From assembly GCA_018400515.1 (NCBI GenBank), contig JAGYMR010000175.1:1-6051 (forward strand): a stretch of DNA of 6,051 nt, written 5' to 3'. The notes under the pieces were generated by a model. The model saw nothing but the letters and a program-made list of their open reading frames with translations, ran no database searches and was not told the origin of the DNA. Below, in pieces: positions 1-6,051 of the stretch. The stretch is from Tangfeifania sp. GTDB lineage: Bacteria; Bacteroidota; Bacteroidia; Bacteroidales; Prolixibacteraceae. The first letter of the stretch is position 1. Every line of letters starts with the position of its first letter. A program made the position numbers and the translations under genes.

Positions 1-841
1 GGGCTTTGCCTTCGTAATTCGTGTCATACAGACCGGTGGCGCCTTTTACTTTTATCACTTCCATGCCGGCATACACGCCAATTCCCTGGATTAAATCGAC
101 TGCTGAAATAACGGCTGATTTTTCCACACCGAACATCTCCTTCAGGGTGGGCATGGCGGGTTTGTACCCCGGTGACCAGGGCCAGATGCTGTTGGCAGGA
201 TCCTTTCCGTTGCTTTTTCGCCGGAGGTTCACCGGATGGTTTTCCAGCAGTTCCTGCGATTTTAAAATAAGATCATTCAACAGTGCGGCTGTGGATTTTG
301 CCTTTTCCGCCGTGGCTTTCACCAGCACCTCCCTGAACGGAGTGCCCGGTACATCGTGGGGCGGGGTACAATCCAAATCCCTGATGCCGTTTTTTACAAT
401 CATCAGGTGCCGGTAAGAAACCCCGGGATAGAAGGTTACCTGTTCATTGTCCCGTTTTTCATTTAAAAACCCGATCAGTTCTGCCGCTTCTTCATTTGAA
501 ATATGACCGGCCGAATGGTTTTTAATTTTTTCATTTTCAATCGTAAGCAGGTTGCACCGAAGGGCCAGGTCACCCGGCTGCAGTTCAACGCCCATGCTGG
601 CCGCTTCAAGCACCCCCCGGCCTTCATACACCTTTTCCACATCGTATCCCAGCACGGCCATATTGGCAATTTCACTGCCCGGATGCATGGTTTCCGGAAC
701 AGTGATCAACCGTCCGGTTTGTCCGTTTTTTGCCAGCCGGTCGATGTGCTGTTTGCGGGCCAGTTGTAAGGGTGTTTTTCCTCCGTATTGGGGCAGGGGT
801 TCGTCGGCCATCCCGTCTCCCAGTATAATCAGGTGCTTCAT
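1..841 (-). CDS. ApgM-like phosphoglycerate mutase family protein, proposed homoserine kinase substitute (3' end missing)
   Basis: This is the first 280 codons of a protein of the archaeal-type cofactor-independent phosphoglycerate mutase family (COG3635, alkaline phosphatase superfamily), usually about 400 residues long. The rest lies beyond the left edge. Visible family marks are the N-terminal metal-site motif ILGDGMADEP (residues 6-15, Asp9), the catalytic-serine block HPGSEIANMAVLGYD (53-67, Ser56), NHSAGHIS (108-115), GVSYRHL (140-146), TPPHDVPG (159-166), NSIWPW (217-222), SAVDLIQGIG (246-255) and GATGLYDTNYEGKA (267-280). The frame is intact throughout. The start is the ATG at 841-839, which gives the typical MKHLIILGDGMAD start; its A-rich leader has no Shine-Dalgarno sequence. 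In Bacteroidota this family often sits between thrA and thrC and has been proposed to phosphorylate homoserine in place of ThrB. Its position after thrA here fits that. The family call is firm; the substrate is inferred, and plain phosphoglycerate mutase activity is the alternative. Confidence 0.9.
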   Translation of the reverse strand, partial: MKHLIILGDGMADEPLPQYGGKTPLQLARKQHIDRLAKNGQTGRLITVPETMHPGSEIANMAVLGYDVEKVYEGRGVLEAASMGVELQPGDLALRCNLLTIENEKIKNHSAGHISNEEAAELIGFLNEKRDNEQVTFYPGVSYRHLMIVKNGIRDLDCTPPHDVPGTPFREVLVKATAEKAKSTAALLNDLILKSQELLENHPVNLRRKSNGKDPANSIWPWSPGYKPAMPTLKEMFGVEKSAVISAVDLIQGIGVYAGMEVIKVKGATGLYDTNYEGKA

Positions 842-852
842 GTGCTTATTTT

Positions 853-864
853 TTTGCATGCAAA
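853..864. repeat. 12-bp perfect palindrome in the leader of the apgM-like gene
   Basis: TTTGCATGCAAA reads the same on both strands and lies 11 bases upstream of the start codon of the apgM-like gene, inside the 206-base gap after thrA. It could be a dimeric regulator site or chance: about one perfect 12-mer palindrome is expected in a window of this size. No protein is assigned to it. Confidence 0.4.
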
Positions 865-876
865 GACGGCAGGACA

Positions 877-885
877 CAAATAATA
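877..885 (-). promoter_or_regulatory. Weak candidate -7 element upstream of the apgM-like gene
   Basis: On the minus strand the sequence TATTATTTG resembles the Bacteroidota -7 element TAnnTTTG, but has three spacer bases instead of two. The nearest TTG upstream is only 12 bases away, shorter than the usual spacing of about 19. It lies about 35 bases before the start codon at 841. It may be a weak internal promoter in the thrA-to-apgM gap, or nothing. The rest of the gap (842-1047) shows no gene and no hairpin with a T-tract. Confidence 0.2.
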
Positions 886-1047
886 TTTTTCTGAAAACAA
901 TCAGCCTCTTGCGTGTTAAAAATCTTTGTCATGCTTTTCTTTGTTTAAAATTTCACTTTGGTTACTTGTCTGTTTTTTCCCGGAAAGTTTATTTCCCTCA
1001 TTTATGCATCTTCGAAAAATGATCTGTTCCCGGGCAGGAGGGGAGGA

Positions 1048-3471
1048 TCAAATATTGGAAACTTTGATCAGGTCGGCGAAAACACCTGCAGCAGTCACAG
1101 AAGCTCCGGCGCCATAACCTTTTATCAGCATGGGAAACTCATTGTAACGCTCGGTGGTATACATCACCAGGTTGTTGCTGCCCTCCAGGTCGTAAAACGG
1201 ATGGTGTGAATTCACCTCCCGGAGTCCGATCCGGGCCTCTCCGTTTTCGAAGCTTGCGACAAAACGCCATTTTTTGTTTTCTGATTCCAGCTTTTGGCGC
1301 TTCTCTTCAAACTCAGCATCCATATTTTCAATATTTTTCCAGAAATCATCGGGCGAACCTTCGAAGAATGATCCGGGAATGAATCGCTCGATCGTTATAT
1401 TTTCCATTTCCATCGGGTATCCGGCTTCACGTGCCAGGATGAGTATTTTACGTGCCACATCCACGCCGCTGAGGTCCACCCGGGGATCAGGTTCTGAAAA
1501 TCCCTGCTCTTTGGCCATTTTAATGGTTTTACTGAAAGGCACTTCGGCGGAGATGGTGTTGAAAATAAAATTCAGGGTGCCCGACAAAACGGCTTCAATC
1601 TTTAAGATCCGGTCGCCGGAATTCACCAGGTCGTTCAGGGTGTTGATGATGGGAAGTCCTGCCCCGACATTGGTTTCAAATAAAAATTTCACCCCTTTTT
1701 GCTTGGCCGTATTTTTCAATGCCAGGTAGTTTTCATACGCCGACGAAGCAGCCACTTTGTTTGCCGTAACCACTGAAATATTGGCGCTGAGAATTTCCTG
1801 ATAGAAGGCGGAAACCTCGTCGGATGCCGTGCAGTCGACGAACACTGAATTGTAGATATTCATCTTTTTCATCTCATCGATGTACCCCCGGAGACTTGAT
1901 TTCAGCTCCGATCCGTCCAGTTCATCCCTGAAACGGGGAATGTCAATGCCGTCACGGTGAAAGCTCATCTTTTTCGTGTTCGCCACTCCCGTGAGTTTTA
2001 GCTTCAGGTGTTTTTCCCCGAGTAATTTTTGTTTTTGTTTTTGGATCTGCTGCAAAAGGTTGCCACCGACGGTGCCGATACCCATCAGAAAGACATTCAG
2101 TTCCACGTTTTCGGAAAGGAAGAAGGACTCGTGCACCACGTTGAGGGTCTTTCGCAATTCGGCCGTTTTAACCACCCATGAAATGTTCAATTCCGAAGCT
2201 CCCTGGGCAATGGCTATGATATTGATCCCGTTCTTTCCCATGGTTGAAAACAGTTTCCCGGCGATACCCGTTGTGTGCTTCATGTTTTCACCCACGATGG
2301 CCACGATGGCCAGATCGTTTTCGGCGTCTATTTTACTTACCTGCCCTGTTTCTATCTCTTTTTGGAATTCCTCGCTGATCGCCATTTCTGCCAGTTCAAA
2401 TGCATCTTCATCAATGGCCACGCTGATCGAGTTTTCCGAAGAAGCCTGGGAGATGAGAATGACGTTTACCTGCACGCGGGCCAGGGCAGAAAAGAGCCGC
2501 ATGGATATTCCCGTTACCCCCACCATGCCAATGCCCTGCAGGGTCAGCAGGGTGATGCCCGAGATGGATGATATCCCTTTGATGGGACGGTTTACGGGTC
2601 TTTGCGCGCCCTTCGTGATCAGGGTGCCTTCCTTCTCCGGCCGGAAGGTGTTCCTGATGTGGATGGGGATCTCTTTCTGGTAGACCGGCAGGATGGTCGG
2701 CGGATAGATCACCTTCGCTCCGAAATGAGAGAGTTCCATGGCTTCAGAGTAGGTCAGCTCCGGGATGGTATACGCTTTACTGATGACATGGGGGTCAGCA
2801 GTCATATAGCCATCAACATCCGTCCATATCTCCAGTGCTTCTGCATTTAATGCAGCAGCGAAAATGGCGGCTGTATAATCAGATCCTCCTCTGCCCAGGG
2901 TGGTATATTCCCCTTTGGCATTTTTTGCCACATAGCCGGGAACAACGACGATTCCTGAGAAAGAAGCAAATTCTTCCCGGATCTTTTGATTGGTAACCGC
3001 AAAATCGACCTGTGCCTTTCCGTAATGACTGTCGGTTTGGATCAGTTCGGCCGAATCTTTCCGGCTGGCTCCCGGGATGAACTCCGCCAGCAGGTGGGAA
3101 GAGATACGCTCACCGATGCCGGCAATGCGATCGAGCGTTTTGGGCGTGAGCTCTCCCACCAGGGTGATCCCGGTCAGTATCTGCTCCAGTTCATCCAATA
3201 GTTCTTCCGTGATATAACCGATGGCTCCCGTTCCGTTGAACAGTTCACCGATGACCGCTTCATGCCGCTTTTTTATTTCCAGGAGGAGGGGATGGTAATC
3301 CCCGTGACCATCCGCCGCTACATTTGCGGCCTGCAGGATCAGGTCGGTGATCCCTCCCAGTGCCGAAACGACAACGATTACATCGCCGGACTGCTGTAAA
3401 ACAATGTCTCTGACTTTTATAAAATTGGAAGCTGTTCCCACTGATGTGCCTCCAAACTTCAGGATTTTCAT
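1048..3471 (-). CDS. thrA: Bifunctional aspartokinase / homoserine dehydrogenase ThrA
   Basis: This 807-residue protein (E. coli ThrA has 820) phosphorylates aspartate and, after aspartate-semialdehyde is made by another enzyme, reduces it to homoserine: steps one and three of the cytoplasmic threonine/methionine pathway. The aspartokinase domain (about 1-290) opens with KFGGTSVG (5-12) and carries GRGGSDYT (193-200) and WTDVDGYMTADP (216-227). Two ACT-type regulatory segments follow (about 305-450), with SQASSENSISVAI (341-353) and IAQGASELNISWVV (421-434) matching the allosteric strands of threonine-inhibited enzymes. The homoserine dehydrogenase domain (about 458-807) has the dinucleotide-binding loop GIGTVGG (464-470), TANK (569-572), ETNVGAGLP (599-607) and the signature SEPDPRVDLSGVDVARK (659-675), placing the expected catalytic Glu660, Asp671 and Lys675. 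The start is the ATG that directly precedes the kinase motif; there is no Shine-Dalgarno sequence. It is followed after 206 bases by the apgM-like gene, as in Bacteroidota threonine operons. Threonine feedback is inferred from the family. Confidence 0.98.
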   Translation of the reverse strand: MKILKFGGTSVGTASNFIKVRDIVLQQSGDVIVVVSALGGITDLILQAANVAADGHGDYHPLLLEIKKRHEAVIGELFNGTGAIGYITEELLDELEQILTGITLVGELTPKTLDRIAGIGERISSHLLAEFIPGASRKDSAELIQTDSHYGKAQVDFAVTNQKIREEFASFSGIVVVPGYVAKNAKGEYTTLGRGGSDYTAAIFAAALNAEALEIWTDVDGYMTADPHVISKAYTIPELTYSEAMELSHFGAKVIYPPTILPVYQKEIPIHIRNTFRPEKEGTLITKGAQRPVNRPIKGISSISGITLLTLQGIGMVGVTGISMRLFSALARVQVNVILISQASSENSISVAIDEDAFELAEMAISEEFQKEIETGQVSKIDAENDLAIVAIVGENMKHTTGIAGKLFSTMGKNGINIIAIAQGASELNISWVVKTAELRKTLNVVHESFFLSENVELNVFLMGIGTVGGNLLQQIQKQKQKLLGEKHLKLKLTGVANTKKMSFHRDGIDIPRFRDELDGSELKSSLRGYIDEMKKMNIYNSVFVDCTASDEVSAFYQEILSANISVVTANKVAASSAYENYLALKNTAKQKGVKFLFETNVGAGLPIINTLNDLVNSGDRILKIEAVLSGTLNFIFNTISAEVPFSKTIKMAKEQGFSEPDPRVDLSGVDVARKILILAREAGYPMEMENITIERFIPGSFFEGSPDDFWKNIENMDAEFEEKRQKLESENKKWRFVASFENGEARIGLREVNSHHPFYDLEGSNNLVMYTTERYNEFPMLIKGYGAGASVTAAGVFADLIKVSNI
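2026..2043 (-). repeat. Three tandem CAAAAA hexamers inside thrA
   Basis: On the coding (minus) strand, CAAAAA occurs three times in tandem and encodes Gln-Lys repeated three times (ThrA residues 477-482), just after the Rossmann glycine loop at the end of the first helix of the dehydrogenase domain. A gain or loss of one unit would keep the frame and add or remove two residues. It is most likely a neutral low-complexity patch. Confidence 0.6.
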
Positions 3472-3484
3472 AGTACAATATATT

Positions 3485-3526
3485 AAAAATACCGGATGAA
3501 ACGGCCAAACGGTTTATCCGGTATTT
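3485..3526 (-). terminator. Intrinsic terminator after recA, abutting the thrA start
   Basis: An inverted repeat with 11-bp perfect arms, AAATACCGGAT (3487-3497) and ATCCGGTATTT (3516-3526), extends by a further AAAC/GTTT pairing after a single bulged G and encloses a loop of about 9 bases. On the minus strand the stem is followed by a run of T (3489-3485) and more A/T bases, the classic form of a Rho-independent terminator. It begins 19 bases after the recA stop codon. Its T-tract ends 13 bases before the thrA start codon, so it separates recA from thrA or acts as a read-through or attenuation point. Confidence 0.8.
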
Positions 3527-3545
3527 GCTGTTATTTCACCGGGAA

Positions 3546-4571
3546 TCAGACTGCCGCTGTTTTGCCGGTGATTGCTTCCAAAATTTTCATTTCCAGTTCC
3601 TGGCCCAGCTCGGGATTGTCGAAGATCAGGTTGCGGACTGTCTCCTTGCCCTGGCCCAGTTTGGTGTCTCCATAGCTAAACCACGATCCGCTTTTTTTAA
3701 TGATGTTGAACTGAACACCCAGATCGATGATCTCACCCGATTTGGAGATGCCTTCGCCATAAAGAATATCGAATTCGGCTTTCCGGAATGGCGGAGCCAC
3801 CTTATTTTTTACCACTTTCACGCGGACGTTGATGCCATTCACTTCATCTCCTTCCTTGATCTGGCCAATCCGCCGGATATCGAGGCGCACCGAAGCATAA
3901 AATTTCAGGGCATTTCCGCCGGTGGTGGTTTCGGGGTTCCCGAACATCACTCCGATTTTTTCACGCAACTGATTGATAAAAACACAGCAGGTTTTCGTTT
4001 TGCTGATGTTGGCTGTCAGTTTTCGCAACGCCTGTGACATGAGACGTGCCTGCAGGCCCATTCTGGAGTCGCCCATCTCCCCCTCGAGTTCCGCTTTTGG
4101 GGTGAGGGCAGCAACGGAGTCAATGACTATGATATCCACCGCTCCCGAACGCACCAGATTGTCAACGATTTCCAGCGCCTGTTCGCCATTGTCTGGCTGC
4201 GATATGAGCAGCTCCTGGATGTCAACACCCAGTTTTTTTGCATAGTACGGATCAAAAGCATGCTCGGCATCAACAATGGCAGCAATGCCGCCGGCTTTTT
4301 GAGCCTCGGCAATGGCATGTATGGCCAGCGTGGTTTTTCCGGAAGACTCCGGACCATAAATTTCTATGACCCGCCCTTTGGGATAACCACCGACACCCAG
4401 TGCCACATCCAGGGCAATGGAGCCTGACGATATGGCCGGAATATTCTCCATGGCCCGGTCACCCATACGCATGATCGAACCTTTGCCATAGCTTTTTTCA
4501 ATTTTGTCCATCGTGAGTTGAAGCGCCTTCAGCTTCTCTTTGTTCATTTGTGCTTTTTCTTCTTTTGTCAT
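3546..4571 (-). CDS. recA: RecA recombinase
   Basis: RecA is the ATP-dependent DNA strand-exchange protein. It forms filaments on single-stranded DNA in the cytoplasm, repairs breaks and stalled forks, and acts as SOS co-protease where LexA is present. The 341-residue protein has the full RecA core: Walker A GPESSGKT (73-80), catalytic Glu103 in DAEHAFDP (101-108), Walker [10 protein letters not shown] (145-153), loop L1 with [17 protein letters not shown] (164-180), the [10 protein letters not shown] segment with Gln201 (198-207), loop L2 [10 protein letters not shown] (211-220) and the family signature [13 protein letters not shown] (221-233). It ends in ITGKTAAV and lacks the long acidic tail of E. 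coli RecA (353 residues). No intein or frameshift is visible. The ATG at 4571 gives the usual short helical N-terminus; Met9 is a less likely start. The leader has no Shine-Dalgarno sequence. The start lies 12 bases after the stop of the peroxiredoxin remnant, so recA is probably transcribed from the promoter in front of that remnant. Confidence 0.99.
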   Translation of the reverse strand: MTKEEKAQMNKEKLKALQLTMDKIEKSYGKGSIMRMGDRAMENIPAISSGSIALDVALGVGGYPKGRVIEIYGPESSGKTTLAIHAIAEAQKAGGIAAIVDAEHAFDPYYAKKLGVDIQELLISQPDNGEQALEIVDNLVRSGAVDIIVIDSVAALTPKAELEGEMGDSRMGLQARLMSQALRKLTANISKTKTCCVFINQLREKIGVMFGNPETTTGGNALKFYASVRLDIRRIGQIKEGDEVNGINVRVKVVKNKVAPPFRKAEFDILYGEGISKSGEIIDLGVQFNIIKKSGSWFSYGDTKLGQGKETVRNLIFDNPELGQELEMKILEAITGKTAAV

Positions 4572-4583
4572 GTGTAATAAAGG

Positions 4584-4742
4584 TTAAAGATTTAACATCT
4601 GAATGATCTGATTCGTATGATCCTTCGGGTAAAAAAAGAGGATCAACTTTTTTTCTTTGAAATCATTGGGTGTGATTTTTTGCCCGTCCTGATTTATTCC
4701 CTCAAATTCCGGGGCTTTGTCTCCTGGTTTAAGTTTTGCCAT
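4584..4742 (-). pseudogene. bcp: Internally deleted Bcp-type peroxiredoxin (thiol peroxidase) remnant
   Basis: A 52-codon open frame, ATG at 4742 and TAA at 4584. Residues 1-43 are the recognisable start of a Bcp/PrxQ-type peroxiredoxin: MAKLKPGDKAPEF (1-13), NQDGQ (17-21), DFKEKKLILFFYPKDHT (27-43). In intact enzymes (about 150 residues) this leads straight into the PGCT motif with the peroxidatic cysteine. Here it runs instead into NQIIQMLNL and stops; there is no cysteine at all, so no peroxidase activity is possible. The last residues, DHTNQIIQML, resemble the family's own C-terminus (E. coli Bcp, from memory, ends with NHHDVVLNWLKEHA), so the gene has probably lost about 100 internal codons in frame rather than been simply cut short. 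Other frames do not continue the family sequence, which excludes a simple frameshift. It lies 12 bases upstream of recA. An intact bcp just before recA is, to my recollection, a known Bacteroidota arrangement. A new function for the short peptide is possible but unsupported. Confidence 0.85.
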
Positions 4743-4760
4743 ATCCGTTGCTTTTATACG

Positions 4761-4776
4761 ATGTACAAATATACAT
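4761..4776. promoter_or_regulatory. Inverted repeat overlapping the recA-unit promoter (candidate operator)
   Basis: ATGTACAAATATACAT is a perfect 5-bp inverted repeat (ATGTA, 6 bases, TACAT) that entirely covers the predicted -7 element of the minus-strand promoter. A regulator bound here would block RNA polymerase. Because the unit contains recA and formerly a peroxide-detoxifying gene, an SOS or oxidative-stress repressor is conceivable, but the sequence matches no operator I can name. Short arms like these can occur by chance. Confidence 0.35.
4766..4773 (-). promoter_or_regulatory. Promoter -7 element for the bcp remnant-recA unit
   Basis: On the minus strand TATATTTG is an exact match to the Bacteroidota -7 consensus TAnnTTTG. 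Transcription would begin roughly at 4760, leaving a leader of about 18 bases before the ATG at 4742. No clear TTTG/TTG -33 element is seen at the expected distance; only a TTTC lies nearby, and too close. The position and the lack of any other candidate before recA support it. Confidence 0.55.
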
Positions 4777-4814
4777 TTTAAATGAGAAACGGATGACCTG
4801 TTTTTACAGATTCA

Positions 4815-4836
4815 CCGGCAGAAATTCCGGCAGAAA
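4815..4836. repeat. Tandem 10-bp direct repeat upstream of the TPR gene
   Basis: CCGGCAGAAA occurs twice (4815-4824 and 4827-4836), separated by TT, giving a 12-base period. It lies in the 153-base divergent intergenic region, 60-80 bases before the TPR gene start. It could be a tandem activator site for that gene or a small duplication with no function. Confidence 0.45.
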
Positions 4837-4849
4837 AGCATGCATTGCA

Positions 4850-4858
4850 TAATTTTTG
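4850..4858 (+). promoter_or_regulatory. Weak candidate -7 element for the TPR gene
   Basis: TAATTTTTG resembles TAnnTTTG with one extra spacer base. A second imperfect match, TAATTTTA, starts at 4859. Either would give a leader of about 25-35 bases before the ATG at 4896. No proper -33 element is visible, so the assignment rests mainly on position. Confidence 0.25.
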
Positions 4859-4895
4859 TAATTTTACAGGGAAATAATGCATTGTTCAGATTTTT

Positions 4896-6051
4896 ATGAA
4901 ACACCCTAAAAAAAATGCCGTTTATTTAATCTTTTTAATGCTTCTCCTGTTTACGGCAGAGCAGGGAGTTTTTGCCGGCGGACAGGATGTATCGGCCGTA
5001 AAAGCGATGCAGCTGTTTGATTCCGGGAATTTTTCCGAAGCAGAAAAATTATTTCGGATTTTACTGGATGAGGATCCGGCCAACCCGATGTTAAATTATT
5101 ATTACGGGGCATCCAGAACCGAAAACGGACATTTTGGCGACGATGAACTCTCCTTTTTGCTGAAAGCCGGGAAAAATATCACACCCGACCGGCTTCATTA
5201 TTACCTGGGCATGCAGTACCATGCCCGAAACGACTGGGAACAGGCCCTGAAGCATTATAATCAATTCAGATTAAGCGTTCCGGAGGGTGAACAGCAACGA
5301 TTGCAGCTGACTCAAAAAATCCAGCACTGTTTTGATCATGTCAATCCATACCTGAAGGATCCCGCGAAAATGTTGGAAGAAACGGCCGGTGTATCGGAGG
5401 GGGCAGACCATGGTGTGACTGAACCTGAAAAACAGGAGGGCGCAGCATCTGTTGAGAAAAAACCGGAAAAATCTGTATCAGAGGACCGGGCAGTTGTTGC
5501 TGTTGATAAAGAAAATGTGCAGAAACGGCAGAAGTCCGTTGCTGTCGAAAAAGAAGATATACCGGGGCAGCAGGACCCCCATGCCGGAGAAGAAGAAACG
5601 ATTCAGGTTCCCTCCGGATCAACCGGGGATGATCGTCCGGATAAGCTGCTTTCAAATGCCGGGGTGCCGGAGACCGGTGATCAGTTGAAGCTTCATTTTG
5701 AAAGAGAGCTGTTACCCGACTTGCCGGGGGTGGAGCCTACTTATCCCATTCCTCCCGGCGATCAAATTGAATTTCAGGTGAATGACCAGATTACCTACCT
5801 GTTCACCTCCCAGTTTCAAACTGCAGAAGGTGAAAAGCTGTTTGAAAAGGGACGCTCCCTTCAGGAAAAAATGAATCGTCTGGTGAAGGAAGCAGATGAA
5901 TTGCGGGAGCAATACAGGAACTCCGGCGATCCCGGGGAAAAAGCCGGGATTGGAGAAAAAATATTATCCGGTGAGTCTGAAATATACAATCTTCAGGAAG
6001 AGGTCAGTCAGCTCTTTTCTGCTTCCCGGGAACAAGAAAAAAGTTACTGGA
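4896..6051 (+). CDS. Exported TPR and coiled-coil protein of unknown function (3' end missing)
   Basis: 385 codons are present and the frame is still open at the right edge. The N-terminus is a clear signal peptide: a Lys-rich start (KHPKKN), a hydrophobic core YLIFLMLLLF (10-19) and a probable cut after GVFA (residue 27), so the protein is exported, probably to the periplasm or outer envelope. Residues about 31-64 form a TPR (LFDSGNFSEAEKLFRILLDEDP), 65-97 a degenerate one, and 98-131 a third (YYLGMQYHARNDWEQALKHY). Residues about 160-290 are a charged Glu/Lys/Pro/Gly-rich linker, likely disordered. A compact segment, QIEFQVNDQITYLF (290-303), then leads into helical, probably coiled-coil sequence (about 313-385). 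Cys145 is the only cysteine. I do not recognise a named family; an envelope scaffold or assembly role is the most that can be inferred. It diverges from the bcp remnant-recA unit. The ATG is chosen because it starts the signal peptide; there is no Shine-Dalgarno sequence. Confidence 0.85.
   Translation, partial: MKHPKKNAVYLIFLMLLLFTAEQGVFAGGQDVSAVKAMQLFDSGNFSEAEKLFRILLDEDPANPMLNYYYGASRTENGHFGDDELSFLLKAGKNITPDRLHYYLGMQYHARNDWEQALKHYNQFRLSVPEGEQQRLQLTQKIQHCFDHVNPYLKDPAKMLEETAGVSEGADHGVTEPEKQEGAASVEKKPEKSVSEDRAVVAVDKENVQKRQKSVAVEKEDIPGQQDPHAGEEETIQVPSGSTGDDRPDKLLSNAGVPETGDQLKLHFERELLPDLPGVEPTYPIPPGDQIEFQVNDQITYLFTSQFQTAEGEKLFEKGRSLQEKMNRLVKEADELREQYRNSGDPGEKAGIGEKILSGESEIYNLQEEVSQLFSASREQEKSYW

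Noticed and set aside
21..416. A 131-codon plus-strand open frame at the left edge
   Set aside because: It is fully opposite the apgM-like gene, whose family motifs run unbroken through this stretch.
1976..2683. A 235-codon open frame on the plus strand opposite thrA
   Set aside because: It lies wholly antisense to the well-supported dehydrogenase and ACT parts of ThrA, has low-complexity Ser/Phe/Pro-rich composition and shows no family motif. It is a codon-bias shadow.
3525..4037. A 170-codon open frame on the plus strand opposite recA
   Set aside because: It is antisense to the conserved C-terminal half of RecA, with no recognisable domain and no promoter of its own.
3546..4571. RecA without the long acidic C-terminal tail as a possible anomaly
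   Set aside because: Short tails are common in RecA outside the Proteobacteria, and the core motifs are complete, so this is ordinary variation.
4584..4742. Simple frameshift as the cause of the peroxiredoxin truncation
   Set aside because: The other two frames after the FFYPKDHT stretch do not continue with PGCT or any later Bcp sequence, and only about 50 bases remain before recA. The missing part is absent, not out of frame.
5341..5655. A 104-codon minus-strand open frame
   Set aside because: It overlaps the low-complexity linker of the exported TPR protein in antisense. Its Pro/Gln/Leu/His-rich translation reflects the repetitive codons of that linker.
1..6051. tRNA, rRNA, CRISPR array, insertion sequence, prophage or defence system
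   Set aside because: No regularly spaced repeats, transposase or integrase motifs, or tRNA-like cloverleaf were seen. Almost all of the window is accounted for by housekeeping genes and the TPR gene.

Overview
The window looks like chromosomal DNA of a member of the Bacteroidota, probably of the Bacteroidales/Marinilabiliales type. Three things point there: the gene set (fused aspartokinase-homoserine dehydrogenase followed by a phosphoglycerate-mutase-like protein in the homoserine kinase slot), start codons preceded by A/T-rich leaders with no Shine-Dalgarno sequence, and a promoter element matching the Bacteroidota -7 consensus TAnnTTTG upstream of the recA unit. The phylum call is fairly firm. 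The lower ranks are a guess.

Layout. On the minus strand, in transcription order from right to left: a promoter (about 4766-4773) overlapped by a 16-bp inverted repeat; a 52-codon remnant of a Bcp-type peroxiredoxin gene (4584-4742) that has lost its catalytic core; recA (3546-4571), only 12 bases further on; a strong hairpin plus T-tract terminator (3485-3526); thrA (1048-3471), whose start codon lies only 13 bases beyond that T-tract; a 206-base spacer with a 12-bp perfect palindrome; and the first 280 codons of an apgM-like gene (1-841) that runs off the left edge. On the plus strand, diverging from the peroxiredoxin remnant, a gene for an exported TPR/coiled-coil protein (4896-6051) runs off the right edge.

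How the genes work together. ThrA carries out the first and third steps from aspartate to threonine. The apgM-like protein is the family proposed to replace the usual GHMP-type homoserine kinase (ThrB) in this phylum, so 1-3471 is most likely the front of a threonine operon, with thrC expected beyond the left edge. RecA is the recombination/SOS protein and seems to depend on the promoter in front of the broken peroxiredoxin gene, which may be why the remnant persists. The TPR protein is unassigned.

No RNA genes, insertion sequences, CRISPR arrays or phage genes were seen. The most notable observation is the peroxiredoxin remnant. It appears to join the natural N-terminus in frame to the natural C-terminus, as expected from an internal deletion between two similar Lys-Asp-His-Thr-like stretches. 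I did not find a convincing wholly new system here.
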